Position numbers and translations under genes: made by a program | Shown here: positions 1 to 7,560 of the stretch, in pieces | How positions within the stretch are numbered: the stretch's first letter is position 1 | Layout of the letters: each line of letters starts with the position of its first letter | NCBI RefSeq assembly: GCF_016595275.2 | Contig: NZ_JAENIQ020000005.1 | Location: 97,470 to 161,469 of the forward strand | Origin: Corynebacterium pygosceleis | GTDB lineage: Bacteria; Actinomycetota; Actinomycetes; Mycobacteriales; Mycobacteriaceae | DNA length: 64,000 nt | Direction of reading: 5' to 3' | The notes under the pieces: model-generated | Database searches by the model: none | Told to the model about the DNA's origin: nothing | What the model saw: the letters and a program-made list of their open reading frames with translations, nothing else

Positions 1-164
1 GTGTCCCCGTCGAAGCGTGCGCCACGCAGTATCCCCAGATCGGCGATGGAGATCACGGGGATCTCCGGATCCGGGACGGTCGCGGCGACGTCCCACAGGT
101 GGGCGGCTGACGGATCGGTCGGGCGCAGTGGATGTGCCGGGTGTGTGGTGGACACGGTGATCAC
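1..164 (-). CDS. paaD: Phenylacetyl-CoA epoxidase subunit PaaD (partial, N-terminus only)
   Basis: Cut off by the left edge; only about 54 N-terminal residues are visible. The segment PDPEIPVISIADLGILR is the characteristic opening of PaaD, a MIP18/DUF59-family protein required for the phenylacetyl-CoA 1,2-epoxidase system, probably for metal-centre assembly. The reading frame opens with GTG at 164, overlapping the paaC stop codon as GTGA, which suggests translational coupling. A second in-frame GTG at 155 is possible. It follows paaA, paaB and paaC on the same strand, the standard paa order, so paaE is expected just outside the window. Confidence 0.9.
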   Translation of the reverse strand, partial: MITVSTTHPAHPLRPTDPSAAHLWDVAATVPDPEIPVISIADLGILRGARFDGD

Positions 165-988
165 CAGGTCGCACCCGGATGCTGACGGGCGAGCCACTGC
201 ATCTCGGCGAGGATGAAGCCACGGTGCTCCGAGTACCGTCCGGAGCGCTGCCCGGACCGGGCCTGAGGATAGTCGGGGATCTCGAGTCCGGCCTCGGCGA
301 TGATGTGGGCGATCCGTTCGTCGAACTCCCCCCGCAGCGTGGAGGGGGGAACCGCGATGTCCCCGAGTTCCGCGTGCAGGGGCAGATCCTCGAACAGTTC
401 ATCGAGGTAGGGCCACATGTAGTTCAGCCCGGCCTGCATCCGGCGGTGCGACTCCTCCGTGCCGTGACCGAGACGCATGAGCCACTGACTGGAGTGGTCG
501 ACGTGGTACTCGACCTCCTTGATGGCCTTCTCCGCGATGGCGGAGAGCGTCTCGTCCGTGGAGTTCCGCAGGCGGGTGTAGAGACCGTAGGCGTAGTAGG
601 AGAAGATCAGCTGCCGGGCGATGGTGTGGGCGAAGTCGCCGTTCTCCTGCTCCACGAGGCGGCAGGAGCGGAACTCCTCCTCGTCCCGGAAATAAGCCAG
701 CTCATCCTCCGTTTTGTCCCAGGCGGTGCCTGCGTAGGACAGGAGGAAGCGGGCGTGCCCGAGGAGATCGAGCGCGATGTTCGTCAACGCGATGTCCTCC
801 TCCATCTCCGGCGCACGGGAGACCCACCAGCCGAGTCGTTGGGCGAGGATCAGGGAGTCGTCCCCGAGCGTGAGGGCGTAGCGCGCGACGGCGTCCGTGG
901 CGACCGCGCCCGAGGCCTGGATGTCCTCGGCGGTGATGGCGTCACCCATCCAGTGGTGCGTGGCGGTGTCGGTGTTCGGTGTGCTCAC
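161..988 (-). CDS. paaC: Phenylacetyl-CoA epoxidase structural subunit PaaC
   Basis: 275 residues, the usual PaaC length. PaaC is the ferritin-fold partner of PaaA in the multicomponent epoxidase that converts phenylacetyl-CoA to the ring 1,2-epoxide in the cytoplasm. Family-typical stretches include NIALDLLGHARFLL near residue 65 and EVEYHVDHSSQWLMRLGHG near 160. PaaC is structural and is not expected to hold the catalytic di-iron site. The GTG start at 988 overlaps the paaB stop (GTGA), and its own stop overlaps the paaD start, so paaB-C-D form a tightly coupled run. Confidence 0.96.
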   Translation of the reverse strand: MSTPNTDTATHHWMGDAITAEDIQASGAVATDAVARYALTLGDDSLILAQRLGWWVSRAPEMEEDIALTNIALDLLGHARFLLSYAGTAWDKTEDELAYFRDEEEFRSCRLVEQENGDFAHTIARQLIFSYYAYGLYTRLRNSTDETLSAIAEKAIKEVEYHVDHSSQWLMRLGHGTEESHRRMQAGLNYMWPYLDELFEDLPLHAELGDIAVPPSTLRGEFDERIAHIIAEAGLEIPDYPQARSGQRSGRYSEHRGFILAEMQWLARQHPGATW

Positions 989-1275
989 AGGTGCTTCACC
1001 CCTTCACTGCGCGTGTAGTAGGTGGCGTGCCGGTAGTTCTTGCCCTGGGCGGACTGGAAGAACCCGCCCTTCGCGTCCGGGTCGGAGGCGGTGACCGCGT
1101 CGGACGGGACCACCCAGACGCTCGAGCCCTCGTTGCGTCGGGTGTAGAGGTCCCGGGCGTTGCGCAGTGCCATCGTCGCGTCGGGTGCGTGCAGTGAACC
1201 GGCGTGCACGTGGGACAGACCCCGGGAGGAACGGACGAAGACCTCCCAGAGGGGCCAGGTGGCGGAGTCGGACAT
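985..1275 (-). CDS. paaB: Phenylacetyl-CoA epoxidase subunit PaaB
   Basis: 96 residues, as usual for PaaB, the small protein that bridges PaaAC units in the epoxidase complex. The sequence starts with PLWEVFVRSSRGLSHVHAGS after a short leader and continues with RNARDLYTRRNEGSSVWVV, both typical of the family. The ATG at 1275 has a purine-rich GAAAGAAG ribosome site a few bases upstream. It lies 47 bp downstream of paaA and overlaps paaC by 4 bp, so it is cotranscribed with both. Confidence 0.95.
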   Translation of the reverse strand: MSDSATWPLWEVFVRSSRGLSHVHAGSLHAPDATMALRNARDLYTRRNEGSSVWVVPSDAVTASDPDAKGGFFQSAQGKNYRHATYYTRSEGVKHL

Positions 1276-1322
1276 GGTGTGCTTCTTTCGTCTGGGCTGG
1301 TTGTAGGGGGTCAGAGAGGGGA

Positions 1323-2324
1323 TCAGGCGACGTGGAGGCCGCGTTCGGCGGGACCCGACGCGGCGGTCTTCTCCGCGTAGGCGGCGGCGGCCTCACGGAC
1401 CCACGCGCCGTCGTCGAAGGCCTGTCGGCGCCGCTGGAGACGCTGGACGTTGCACGGGCCGGATCCCCGGATGGTGGACTTGAACTCGGACCAGTCGAGC
1501 TCGCCGAAGTCGTAGTGGCCGCGTTCCTCGTTCCACTTCAGGTCGGGGTCCTCGAAGTGGAGTCCGAGAGCCTCGGCCTGGGGGACGATCATGTCGACGA
1601 AACGCTGGCGCAGCTCGTCGTTGGAGAAGCGCTTGATGTTCCACTCCATCGACTGCCGGGAGTTGGGGGAGTCGTCGTCCGGAGGGCCGAACATCTGGAG
1701 TGCGGGACCGTAGAAGCGGTTGATCGCCTCCTGCGCCATCTGCTTCTGCGCCGGGGTGCCGTGGGACAGGGAGTAGAGGATCTCCCACCCCTGGCGCTGG
1801 TGGAAGGACTCCTCCTTGCACACCCGGATCATCGCCCGGGCGTAGGGACCGTAGGAACAGCGGCAGAGGGGGACCTGGTTGCAGATCGCGGCTCCGTCGA
1901 CGAGCCAGCCGATGGCCCCGATGTCGGCCCAGGTGCGCGCCGGGTAGTTGAAGATCGACGAGTACTTGGCGCGTCCGGTGAGCAGCTGATCGACGAGTTC
2001 ATCGCGACCTGTGCCGAGTGTCTCCGCCGCGGAGTACAGGTAGAGACCGTGACCGGCCTCGTCCTGCACCTTGGCCATGAGGATGGCCTTCCGTTTCAGG
2101 GAGGGGGCGCGGGTGATCCAGTTCGCCTCGGGCTGCATGCCGATGATCTCCGAGTGCGCGTGCTGCGAGATCTGGCGGGTGAGGGTGCGCCGGTATCCGT
2201 CCGGCATCCAGTCGGTGGGCTCGATGCGGGAGTCCTCCGCGATGATGCTGTCGAAGTGGCGCTGGCCCTCGACATCGGTGGCGGGGTTGTCGGTGCTGGA
2301 ACGGGTGGGGGCTGGGGATGTCAC
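1323..2324 (-). CDS. paaA: Phenylacetyl-CoA epoxidase catalytic (di-iron) subunit PaaA
   Basis: 333 residues. PaaA holds the di-iron centre that epoxidises the aromatic ring of phenylacetyl-CoA, using electrons from the PaaE reductase. Visible di-iron-type motifs are QDEAGHG near residue 116 and [15 protein letters not shown] near 165. The GTG start at 2324 is preceded by a strong AGAGGAGAA ribosome site, which fixes the start. It is the first gene of the paaABCD(E) operon. Its promoter (TTGACA, 17 bp, TATACT) overlaps a palindromic operator of the divergent TetR regulator. Confidence 0.97.
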   Translation of the reverse strand: MTSPAPTRSSTDNPATDVEGQRHFDSIIAEDSRIEPTDWMPDGYRRTLTRQISQHAHSEIIGMQPEANWITRAPSLKRKAILMAKVQDEAGHGLYLYSAAETLGTGRDELVDQLLTGRAKYSSIFNYPARTWADIGAIGWLVDGAAICNQVPLCRCSYGPYARAMIRVCKEESFHQRQGWEILYSLSHGTPAQKQMAQEAINRFYGPALQMFGPPDDDSPNSRQSMEWNIKRFSNDELRQRFVDMIVPQAEALGLHFEDPDLKWNEERGHYDFGELDWSEFKSTIRGSGPCNVQRLQRRRQAFDDGAWVREAAAAYAEKTAASGPAERGLHVA

Positions 2325-2472
2325 GGTGTTCTCCTCTGGGAGGCCCGTAGTGTCCGGGGCCGGGGCTGGGCCTGCGGTCGCTCGGACGGCTGCGGGTGAC
2401 GGTGCGGCGGAGCCGCTGGAGCGGGGCGGTCAGATGGCTGGTGCCGGTGCCCGACGGTTGCATGTGTGAAAA

Positions 2473-2490
2473 ACTGATCGTTCGGTCAGT
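2473..2490. promoter_or_regulatory. Probable PaaR operator 1
   Basis: ACTGATCGTTCGGTCAGT is an imperfect inverted repeat (14 of 18 positions symmetric) of the form ACTGAYC-N4-GGTCRGT. It overlaps the -10 of paaA and lies about 200 bp upstream of the paaR start. A second copy of the pattern occurs upstream of paaK. TetR-family PaaR proteins of corynebacteria are known to repress paa genes and respond to phenylacetyl-CoA; assignment to this regulator is inference. Confidence 0.65.
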
Positions 2491-2516
2491 ATATGAACGG
2501 GTGTGATCTGTGTCAA
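2488..2516 (-). promoter_or_regulatory. paaA promoter
   Basis: On the minus strand TTGACA (2516-2511) is separated by exactly 17 bp from TATACT (2493-2488), a near-consensus sigma-70 type promoter pointing at paaA. The -10 element overlaps the 18-bp palindrome at 2473-2490, so bound repressor would block RNA polymerase. Confidence 0.8.
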
Positions 2517-2688
2517 TGGATTCTGTGATCTGCGACTCACCCCCGTCCCCCTGGTTCACGTAGCGTCCCGGCGTCCGTAAGCGGGGGTGGTGCCCGTGTG
2601 CGGACCCGCCTGTTGGTGGTTGCCCCCGCCGTTCAATACGCTGGTCACAGGTGGAGTGTGTCGACGGCGGGACTGGAAGGTGGACGGG

Positions 2689-3306
2689 ATGCGACGGAGT
2701 CGGACTGTGCCGGAACCTGTGTCGGGACGGGGGCGTCCCGGGTACTCGCGCGAGGACATCCTCCGTGCCGCGGTGGACGCCTTCAACGCGGCGGGCTATG
2801 AGGCGACCTCCATGGGGGCGCTCGCCGACCGGTTGGGGGTGACGAAGTCCGCGCTCTACCACCACGTCTCCTCCAAGGAGGAGCTGCTCGACGAGGCTCT
2901 CGACCGCGCACTGGACACCCTCGGCGGGGTCATCGACGAGGTCGGGACGTGTGAGGGCGGTGACATGGAGCGGCTGCGTCTGCTCGTGCGGGGGACGACC
3001 CTCGCGCTGTGCGCCGAGGCCCCCTACGTGACACTGCTCCTCAGGCTGCGGGGGAACTCCGATGTCGAACGTCGGGCCATGGACCGTCGGCGCGAGTACA
3101 CGCGCACGGTCGTCGATCTCGTCTCGGGCGCGCAGGCGGACGGTGATCTCCGTGCCGACGTTGACCCGGCGACGGTCGGCCGCCTCCTGTTCGGCATGGT
3201 CAACTCCCTGGTGGAGTGGTACCGGCCGGACGGTCACCTGTCTCCGGCGGAGCTGGCCGAGCTGACCGGAAAGATGGCGTTCGGCGGTCTCGTCCCCCGT
3301 TCCTGA
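2689..3306 (+). CDS. paaR: TetR-family regulator of phenylacetate catabolism (PaaR-like)
   Basis: 205 residues from the ATG at 2689, chosen because GGAAGG sits 8 bp upstream; the frame is open further upstream but without a ribosome site. The N-terminus carries a TetR helix-turn-helix (ILRAAVDAFNAAGYEATSM, then LADRLGVTKSALYHHVSSKE). The C-terminal ligand domain is divergent, as usual. It is divergent from paaA and upstream of paaK, with matching 18-bp palindromes in front of both, so a repressor released by phenylacetyl-CoA is likely. This role follows from context and from known PaaR proteins, not from ligand residues. Confidence 0.8.
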   Translation: MRRSRTVPEPVSGRGRPGYSREDILRAAVDAFNAAGYEATSMGALADRLGVTKSALYHHVSSKEELLDEALDRALDTLGGVIDEVGTCEGGDMERLRLLVRGTTLALCAEAPYVTLLLRLRGNSDVERRAMDRRREYTRTVVDLVSGAQADGDLRADVDPATVGRLLFGMVNSLVEWYRPDGHLSPAELAELTGKMAFGGLVPRS

Positions 3307-3383
3307 ATCCGGTTTTCAACCGGCTGTCATCTGTGGATTCGTGGATCGGTCGGATGCGGGGGTGGCTGTGTTCCCCGACGGAT

Positions 3384-3402
3384 TTAGGTTAGCCCCAGTT
3401 GA
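3384..3402. promoter_or_regulatory. Possible DtxR box (weak)
   Basis: TTAGGTTAGCCCCAGTTGA matches the DtxR consensus TTAGGTTAGSCTAACCTAA perfectly in the left half (TTAGGTTAG) but poorly in the right half, about 13 of 19 overall. It lies 120 bp upstream of PaaR operator 2. Iron control would make sense for a pathway using a di-iron epoxidase, but the poor right half keeps this tentative. Confidence 0.3.
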
Positions 3403-3520
3403 AAGCTCATTTGGGCTGCCGTGGCGAACGTTCGGTCGGGGGTGGTTTTGTGGACCATTCGGGAATTTCCGCCAAATCAGTGGTCTGCATCACGCCGCCT
3501 ATGTATCGTGGGTCACACAA

Positions 3521-3538
3521 ACTGACCAGGTGGTCGGT
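3521..3538. promoter_or_regulatory. Probable PaaR operator 2 (upstream of paaK)
   Basis: ACTGACCAGGTGGTCGGT is an imperfect palindrome (14 of 18) with the same ACTGAYC-N4-GGTCRGT layout as the operator at 2473-2490. It lies 168 bp upstream of the paaK start, so paaK and the downstream permease are probably in the same regulon as paaABCD. Confidence 0.6.
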
Positions 3539-3705
3539 AAATAGGGTCGCCGGTTCACACCCAGACACCGGATACCCGGACACCCGCCCCCGTCCCCGCG
3601 CAGCCCACCGTTACGGCACCTCCGTCGGTGCAGCGGGGGATTCCATCTGACGATCTGCGGCAGATCCCCGCCGAAGATCCCCCCACCCAGAGAAGAGAAT
3701 CGCCT

Positions 3706-5019
3706 GTGACCTCCCTGTACGACATCACCTCCGCGAACCACGGACCCGAGACCGGGATCGAGTTCGCCTCCCGCGACGAGATCACCGCACTCCAGACCGC
3801 CCGCGCCAAGAACACCCTGCGCCACGCCTACTACAACGTGCCGCACTACCGCCGCGCCTTCGACGAGAAGGGCGTCCACCCGGACGACTTCCGTGAGCTG
3901 GCCGACCTCGCGCTCTTCCCGTTCACCGACAAGAACGACCTCCGCGCCGAGTACCCCTTCGGCATGTTCGCCGTGGGACGCAACCAACTCGTCCGTGTCC
4001 ACGCCTCCTCGGGCACCACCGGGCTCCCCACCGTCGTCGGATACACCCGCAGGGACATCGAGACCTGGGCCGACCTCGTCGCCAGGTCCCTGCGGGCGGG
4101 AGGTGTCCGCCCCGGCGACAAGGTCCAGGTCGCCTTCGGCTACGGCCTCTTCACCGGTGGACTCGGGGCGCACTACGGTGTCGAGAAGCTCGGCGCCACC
4201 GCCATCCCGACCTCCGGCGGAATGACCGAACGCCAGATCCAGATCATCCAGGACTTCAAGCCCGACGCGATCATGGCGACACCGTCCTACATGCTCAACG
4301 TCCTCGACCAGATGCGCAGGGAGGGCATCGACCCCGCCACGACCTCCCTCACCCACGGCATCTTCGGTGCGGAACCCTGGAGCGAGGGCATGCGTCGTGA
4401 ACTCCAGGACGGACTCGGCATCGACGCGACCGACATCTACGGACTCTCCGAGATCATGGGCCCCGGCGTCGCCCAGGAATGCGTCGAGACGAAGGACGGA
4501 CTGACCCTCTGGGAGGACCACTTCTACCCGGAGATCGTGGACCCGGAGACCCTCCAGCCGGTTCCCGACGGCCAGTTCGGGGAGCTCATCATCACCCCGC
4601 TGACGAAGGAGGCCTTCCCGGTCGTGCGCTACCGCACCCACGACCTCACCCGACTGCTTCCCGGAACCGCGCGCTCCATGCGCCGCCTCGAGCGCATCTC
4701 CGCCCGCAACGACGACATGATCATCCTCCGCGGCGTCAACTGTTTCCCGAGCCAGTTCGAGGAACTCATCACCGAAGACCCGGACCTGCGGCCCCGCTAC
4801 CAGTGCGTGCTCGAGCGCAAGGGACGCATGGACGCACTGCGTCTCCTCGTGGAGTCCTCGCCCGGACGCACCACCGAGGAGAAGGAACAGTCCAGGGCCC
4901 ACCTCGTCCGGCAGATCAAGAACCGGATCGGAATCAGCGTCATCGTGGAGATCCACGACCACGTCGACTGCGGTGAAGGAAAAGCCAAGCGTCTCGTAGA
5001 CAACCGACCCAGGGACTGA
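3706..5019 (+). CDS. paaK: Phenylacetate-CoA ligase
   Basis: 437 residues from the GTG at 3706, preceded by AGAAGAGAA; upstream in-frame codons would lengthen it beyond the usual 430-440. PaaK activates phenylacetate with ATP and CoA, giving phenylacetyl-CoA, the substrate of PaaABC(D)E and the presumed inducer of PaaR. Adenylate-forming motifs are visible: VHASSGTTGLPTVVGYT near residue 100, YGLSEIMGPGVAQEC near 245 and VRYRTHDLTRLLPG near 310. It is followed 47 bp later by a permease gene with which it probably forms an operon. Confidence 0.96.
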   Translation: MTSLYDITSANHGPETGIEFASRDEITALQTARAKNTLRHAYYNVPHYRRAFDEKGVHPDDFRELADLALFPFTDKNDLRAEYPFGMFAVGRNQLVRVHASSGTTGLPTVVGYTRRDIETWADLVARSLRAGGVRPGDKVQVAFGYGLFTGGLGAHYGVEKLGATAIPTSGGMTERQIQIIQDFKPDAIMATPSYMLNVLDQMRREGIDPATTSLTHGIFGAEPWSEGMRRELQDGLGIDATDIYGLSEIMGPGVAQECVETKDGLTLWEDHFYPEIVDPETLQPVPDGQFGELIITPLTKEAFPVVRYRTHDLTRLLPGTARSMRRLERISARNDDMIILRGVNCFPSQFEELITEDPDLRPRYQCVLERKGRMDALRLLVESSPGRTTEEKEQSRAHLVRQIKNRIGISVIVEIHDHVDCGEGKAKRLVDNRPRD

Positions 5020-5066
5020 TCACCCGCCGTGACGATCCTCCCCACCCGCCAGGAAGGCCCCACCAC

Positions 5067-6398
5067 ATGACGACCAACATCACGACCGGGCAACCCAAGA
5101 ACTCATTCTCCGGTCCACTGACAAAGGAACACAAGAAGGTCCTCGCCGGCTCGATGGTCGGAACCACCGTCGAGTGGTTCGACTTCTTCATCTACGCACA
5201 GGCCGCGGGTCTCATCTTCGCGTCCCAGTTCTTCAATCCCGCAGGCAACAACTCCCCGACCCTGGCGCAGATCATCTCCTGGGCGTCCCTCGGCCTGTCC
5301 TTCCTCGTCCGACCCCTCGGCGCCGTCGTCGCCGGGCACCTCGGCGACCGGAAGGGCCGGAAGTTCGTGCTCACCCTCACCCTCCTCGGCATGGGAGGTG
5401 CGACCGTCGCCATCGGTTTCCTGCCCACCTACGAGCAGATCGGTGTGGCGGCCCCCCTGCTGCTCATCGGCCTGCGCCTCCTGCAGGGCTTCTCCGCGGG
5501 CGGTGAGTGGGGCGGCGCCGCACTTCTCGCCGTCGAGCACGCTCCCGTCCACCGTCGCGGCTACTTCGGCTCCTTCCCCCAGGTCGGTGTGCCGTGCGGC
5601 ATGATTCTGGCGACCCTGTTCATGCTGGTGCTGACCTCAGTCACCACACCCGAACAGTTCGAGGCCTGGGGCTGGCGCATCCCGTTCCTCTCCTCCGTTG
5701 TGATGATCATCATCGGATACCTGATCCGGAAGATGTGCGAGGAATCCCCGGTGTTCGCCGAACTGGAGAAACTCCAGAAGGAATCCTCCGCACCGCTGAA
5801 GGTCCTGTTCTCCGGACACAAGAAGCCCGTCATCCTCTGCGCGATGATCTTCGCCGCAGACAACGCCGCCGGCTACCTGGCCATCGCCTTCTTCAGTTCC
5901 TACGGTGCGAAGGTCCTCGGGATGCCCCGCTCGACGGTGCTGTTCATCTCCCTGGCCGGAGCCGTGTCCTGGACCGTCGGAACCATTCTCTGGGGTGCGA
6001 TGTCCGACAGGCTCGGCAGGCGCAACGTGTTCACCTGGGGGTACATCATCATGGCCCTGTTCGCCATCCCGATGTGGATGATGATCGACACCGCCAACGT
6101 CTTCTTCTTCGGACTCGCGGTGGTCATCCTCGGTCAGCTCCTCGGCGCCACCTACGGCCCCCAGGCCGCGCTCTACGCCGAGATGTTCCCGGCCAAGGTC
6201 CGGCTCTCCGGTATCTCCATCGGCTACGCCGCCGGATCCATCATCGGTGGTGCCTTCGCCCCGATGATCGCGCAGCTCCTGCTGAACGAGACCGGAACGT
6301 CGATGTCCATCGGCGTCTACCTCATCGTCATCTCGCTGTTCTCCCTGTGGGGTGTCCGCATGGTCAACCCCAGGGTGGAGAAGTGCGACCTGCACTGA
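5067..6398 (+). CDS. MHS-family MFS transporter, probable phenylacetate permease
   Basis: 443 residues with about 12 membrane segments, from an ATG preceded by AGGAAGG. The sequence is typical of the metabolite:H+ symporter branch of the MFS: GTTVEWFDFFIY at the start of TM1, GHLGDRKGRKFVL in loop 2-3, and RLLQGFSAGGEWGGA in TM4. MHS proteins import carboxylates such as shikimate, ketoglutarate and aromatic acids. Linkage to paaK 47 bp upstream and a PaaR-type operator upstream of paaK suggest phenylacetate (or phenylalkanoate) uptake; the substrate itself cannot be read from sequence. Confidence 0.85.
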   Translation: MTTNITTGQPKNSFSGPLTKEHKKVLAGSMVGTTVEWFDFFIYAQAAGLIFASQFFNPAGNNSPTLAQIISWASLGLSFLVRPLGAVVAGHLGDRKGRKFVLTLTLLGMGGATVAIGFLPTYEQIGVAAPLLLIGLRLLQGFSAGGEWGGAALLAVEHAPVHRRGYFGSFPQVGVPCGMILATLFMLVLTSVTTPEQFEAWGWRIPFLSSVVMIIIGYLIRKMCEESPVFAELEKLQKESSAPLKVLFSGHKKPVILCAMIFAADNAAGYLAIAFFSSYGAKVLGMPRSTVLFISLAGAVSWTVGTILWGAMSDRLGRRNVFTWGYIIMALFAIPMWMMIDTANVFFFGLAVVILGQLLGATYGPQAALYAEMFPAKVRLSGISIGYAAGSIIGGAFAPMIAQLLLNETGTSMSIGVYLIVISLFSLWGVRMVNPRVEKCDLH

Positions 6399-6407
6399 TC
6401 CCCTTCC

Positions 6408-6464
6408 ACCGGCCCCGGAACCGAAGCGGTGTCCACCGGGACACACGCGTTCTCCGGGGCCGGT
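6408..6464. terminator. Nested hairpin between convergent genes
   Basis: A perfect 11-bp stem (ACCGGCCCCGG at 6408 with CCGGGGCCGGT ending 6464) encloses a second stem, GTGTCC-ACCG-GGACAC (6429-6444). It lies in the 100-bp gap between convergent genes, so it probably terminates both. There is no clear T-tract. Confidence 0.6.
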
Positions 6465-6498
6465 CTCCCGTCCCCGGAGAGAGAACTTCCGGGGACGA

Positions 6499-7503
6499 CT
6501 AGACCACGAACGAAGCGAGGAGCGCGACGGCCACGACGACGACGGTGACGGCCAGGCCGAAGAGGAAGGGCCTCGCACCGGCCGCCCGGACCGTGGCGAC
6601 CGTGACGCCGGTGCCCTGCGCGAACATCGCCGCCGCGAAGATCCAGTGCTGGAGGGTTCCGATCCCGTCGATCAGGCCACCGGGCAGGGGCAGGAACGTC
6701 CGGGCGAGCACCAGAACGATGAACACGGCGACGAACGCCGGAACCAACGGGGGCAACCGGACCTCCGCCCCCTCCGTCTCTCCCGCCACCCGCCGCCGCT
6801 CCAGCGCGGAGAGCACGGTGATCATCGGGGCCAGGAGGAGAACCCGCCCGAGTTTGACGGTGACCGCGATCGGCAGAACCGCGGTACCCGCGATACCGCC
6901 CGCCGCGACGACCTGGCTGACCTCGTGGACGCTCAATCCGATGAAGACGCCCTCCCGGTGGGGACCCCACCCGGCCAGATGGCCGAGAGCCGGTGCCACG
7001 GTGAGCAGAATCGTGCCGAGCAGCGCGATGACCGCGATCGCGGTGACGAACTCGTGTTCCCGCTTCTTCGTCAGCACCCCGTCGACCGCCCCGATCGCCG
7101 CCGCCCCGCAGACGGAGCAACCGGCACCGATCAGCAGCGCCTGCTGCCGCCGCAGGCCGAACACCGGCGCGAGGGCCACCGTCGCGGTGAAACCCAGCAC
7201 GACGGTGAGGACCGCGGCGAGCAGAACCGGCCAACCGAGCGCGAACACCGTGGCCGCGGGCACGGCGAGACCGAGGAGCGCGACGCCGACCTTGAGTACC
7301 GTCTTCGACGTGACGACGACACCGGGACGCATCCTGTCGGGGACGTCCCAGACGTTGCCGACCACACTCCCGAGAATGATCGCCACCAGAAGGAGAACAC
7401 TGATCCCGGTGGTCTTTTCGATGAGGGCGTCGAGGAGGAAGGACGCGGCGGCACCCACCAGGCAGAGTGACAGCCCGGGTAGCAGTGCACGGGTTTTATT
7501 CAT
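6499..7503 (-). CDS. YeiH/UPF0324-family putative sulfate exporter-like membrane protein
   Basis: 334 residues with about ten hydrophobic segments, from an ATG at 7503. Diagnostic stretches of the YeiH (PSE) family are SKTVLKVGVALLGL, LIGAGCSVCGAAAIGAV and FIGLSVHEVSQVVAAGG. Members are proposed anion exporters, but the substrate is unproven for nearly all. It starts 57 bp downstream of efeB on the same strand, so it may be read through from the efeO-efeB unit. No sulfur gene is adjacent, and the biological link to EfeOB is unclear. Confidence 0.88.
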   Translation of the reverse strand: MNKTRALLPGLSLCLVGAAASFLLDALIEKTTGISVLLLVAIILGSVVGNVWDVPDRMRPGVVVTSKTVLKVGVALLGLAVPAATVFALGWPVLLAAVLTVVLGFTATVALAPVFGLRRQQALLIGAGCSVCGAAAIGAVDGVLTKKREHEFVTAIAVIALLGTILLTVAPALGHLAGWGPHREGVFIGLSVHEVSQVVAAGGIAGTAVLPIAVTVKLGRVLLLAPMITVLSALERRRVAGETEGAEVRLPPLVPAFVAVFIVLVLARTFLPLPGGLIDGIGTLQHWIFAAAMFAQGTGVTVATVRAAGARPFLFGLAVTVVVVAVALLASFVV

Positions 7504-7560
7504 GAGACAACCCTAGCCGTGGCAGGCCTGCAGCACCGCCCGCCACGGACGGATGACCGA

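Larger units (their letters stand above)
2325..2688. promoter_or_regulatory. paaA-paaR divergent control region
   Basis: A 364-bp gene-free stretch between the two divergent genes. It holds the paaA promoter and the operator described separately. The predicted paaA transcript has an untranslated leader of about 155 nt. Short ORFs here have no plausible ribosome site. I see no convincing riboswitch fold. Confidence 0.6.
3307..3705. promoter_or_regulatory. paaR-paaK intergenic region
   Basis: About 400 bp without a credible gene. It contains a DtxR-like half-box (3384-3402) and a second PaaR-type palindrome (3521-3538), both listed separately. A 67-codon ORF from 3341 has no ribosome site and no recognisable features. 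I could not fix the paaK promoter with confidence. Confidence 0.5.

Noticed and set aside
2502..2517. GlxR-like site TGTGA-TCTGTG-TCAAT near the paaA -35
   Set aside because: Only the left half matches; the right half differs at two of five core positions, so it is not called.
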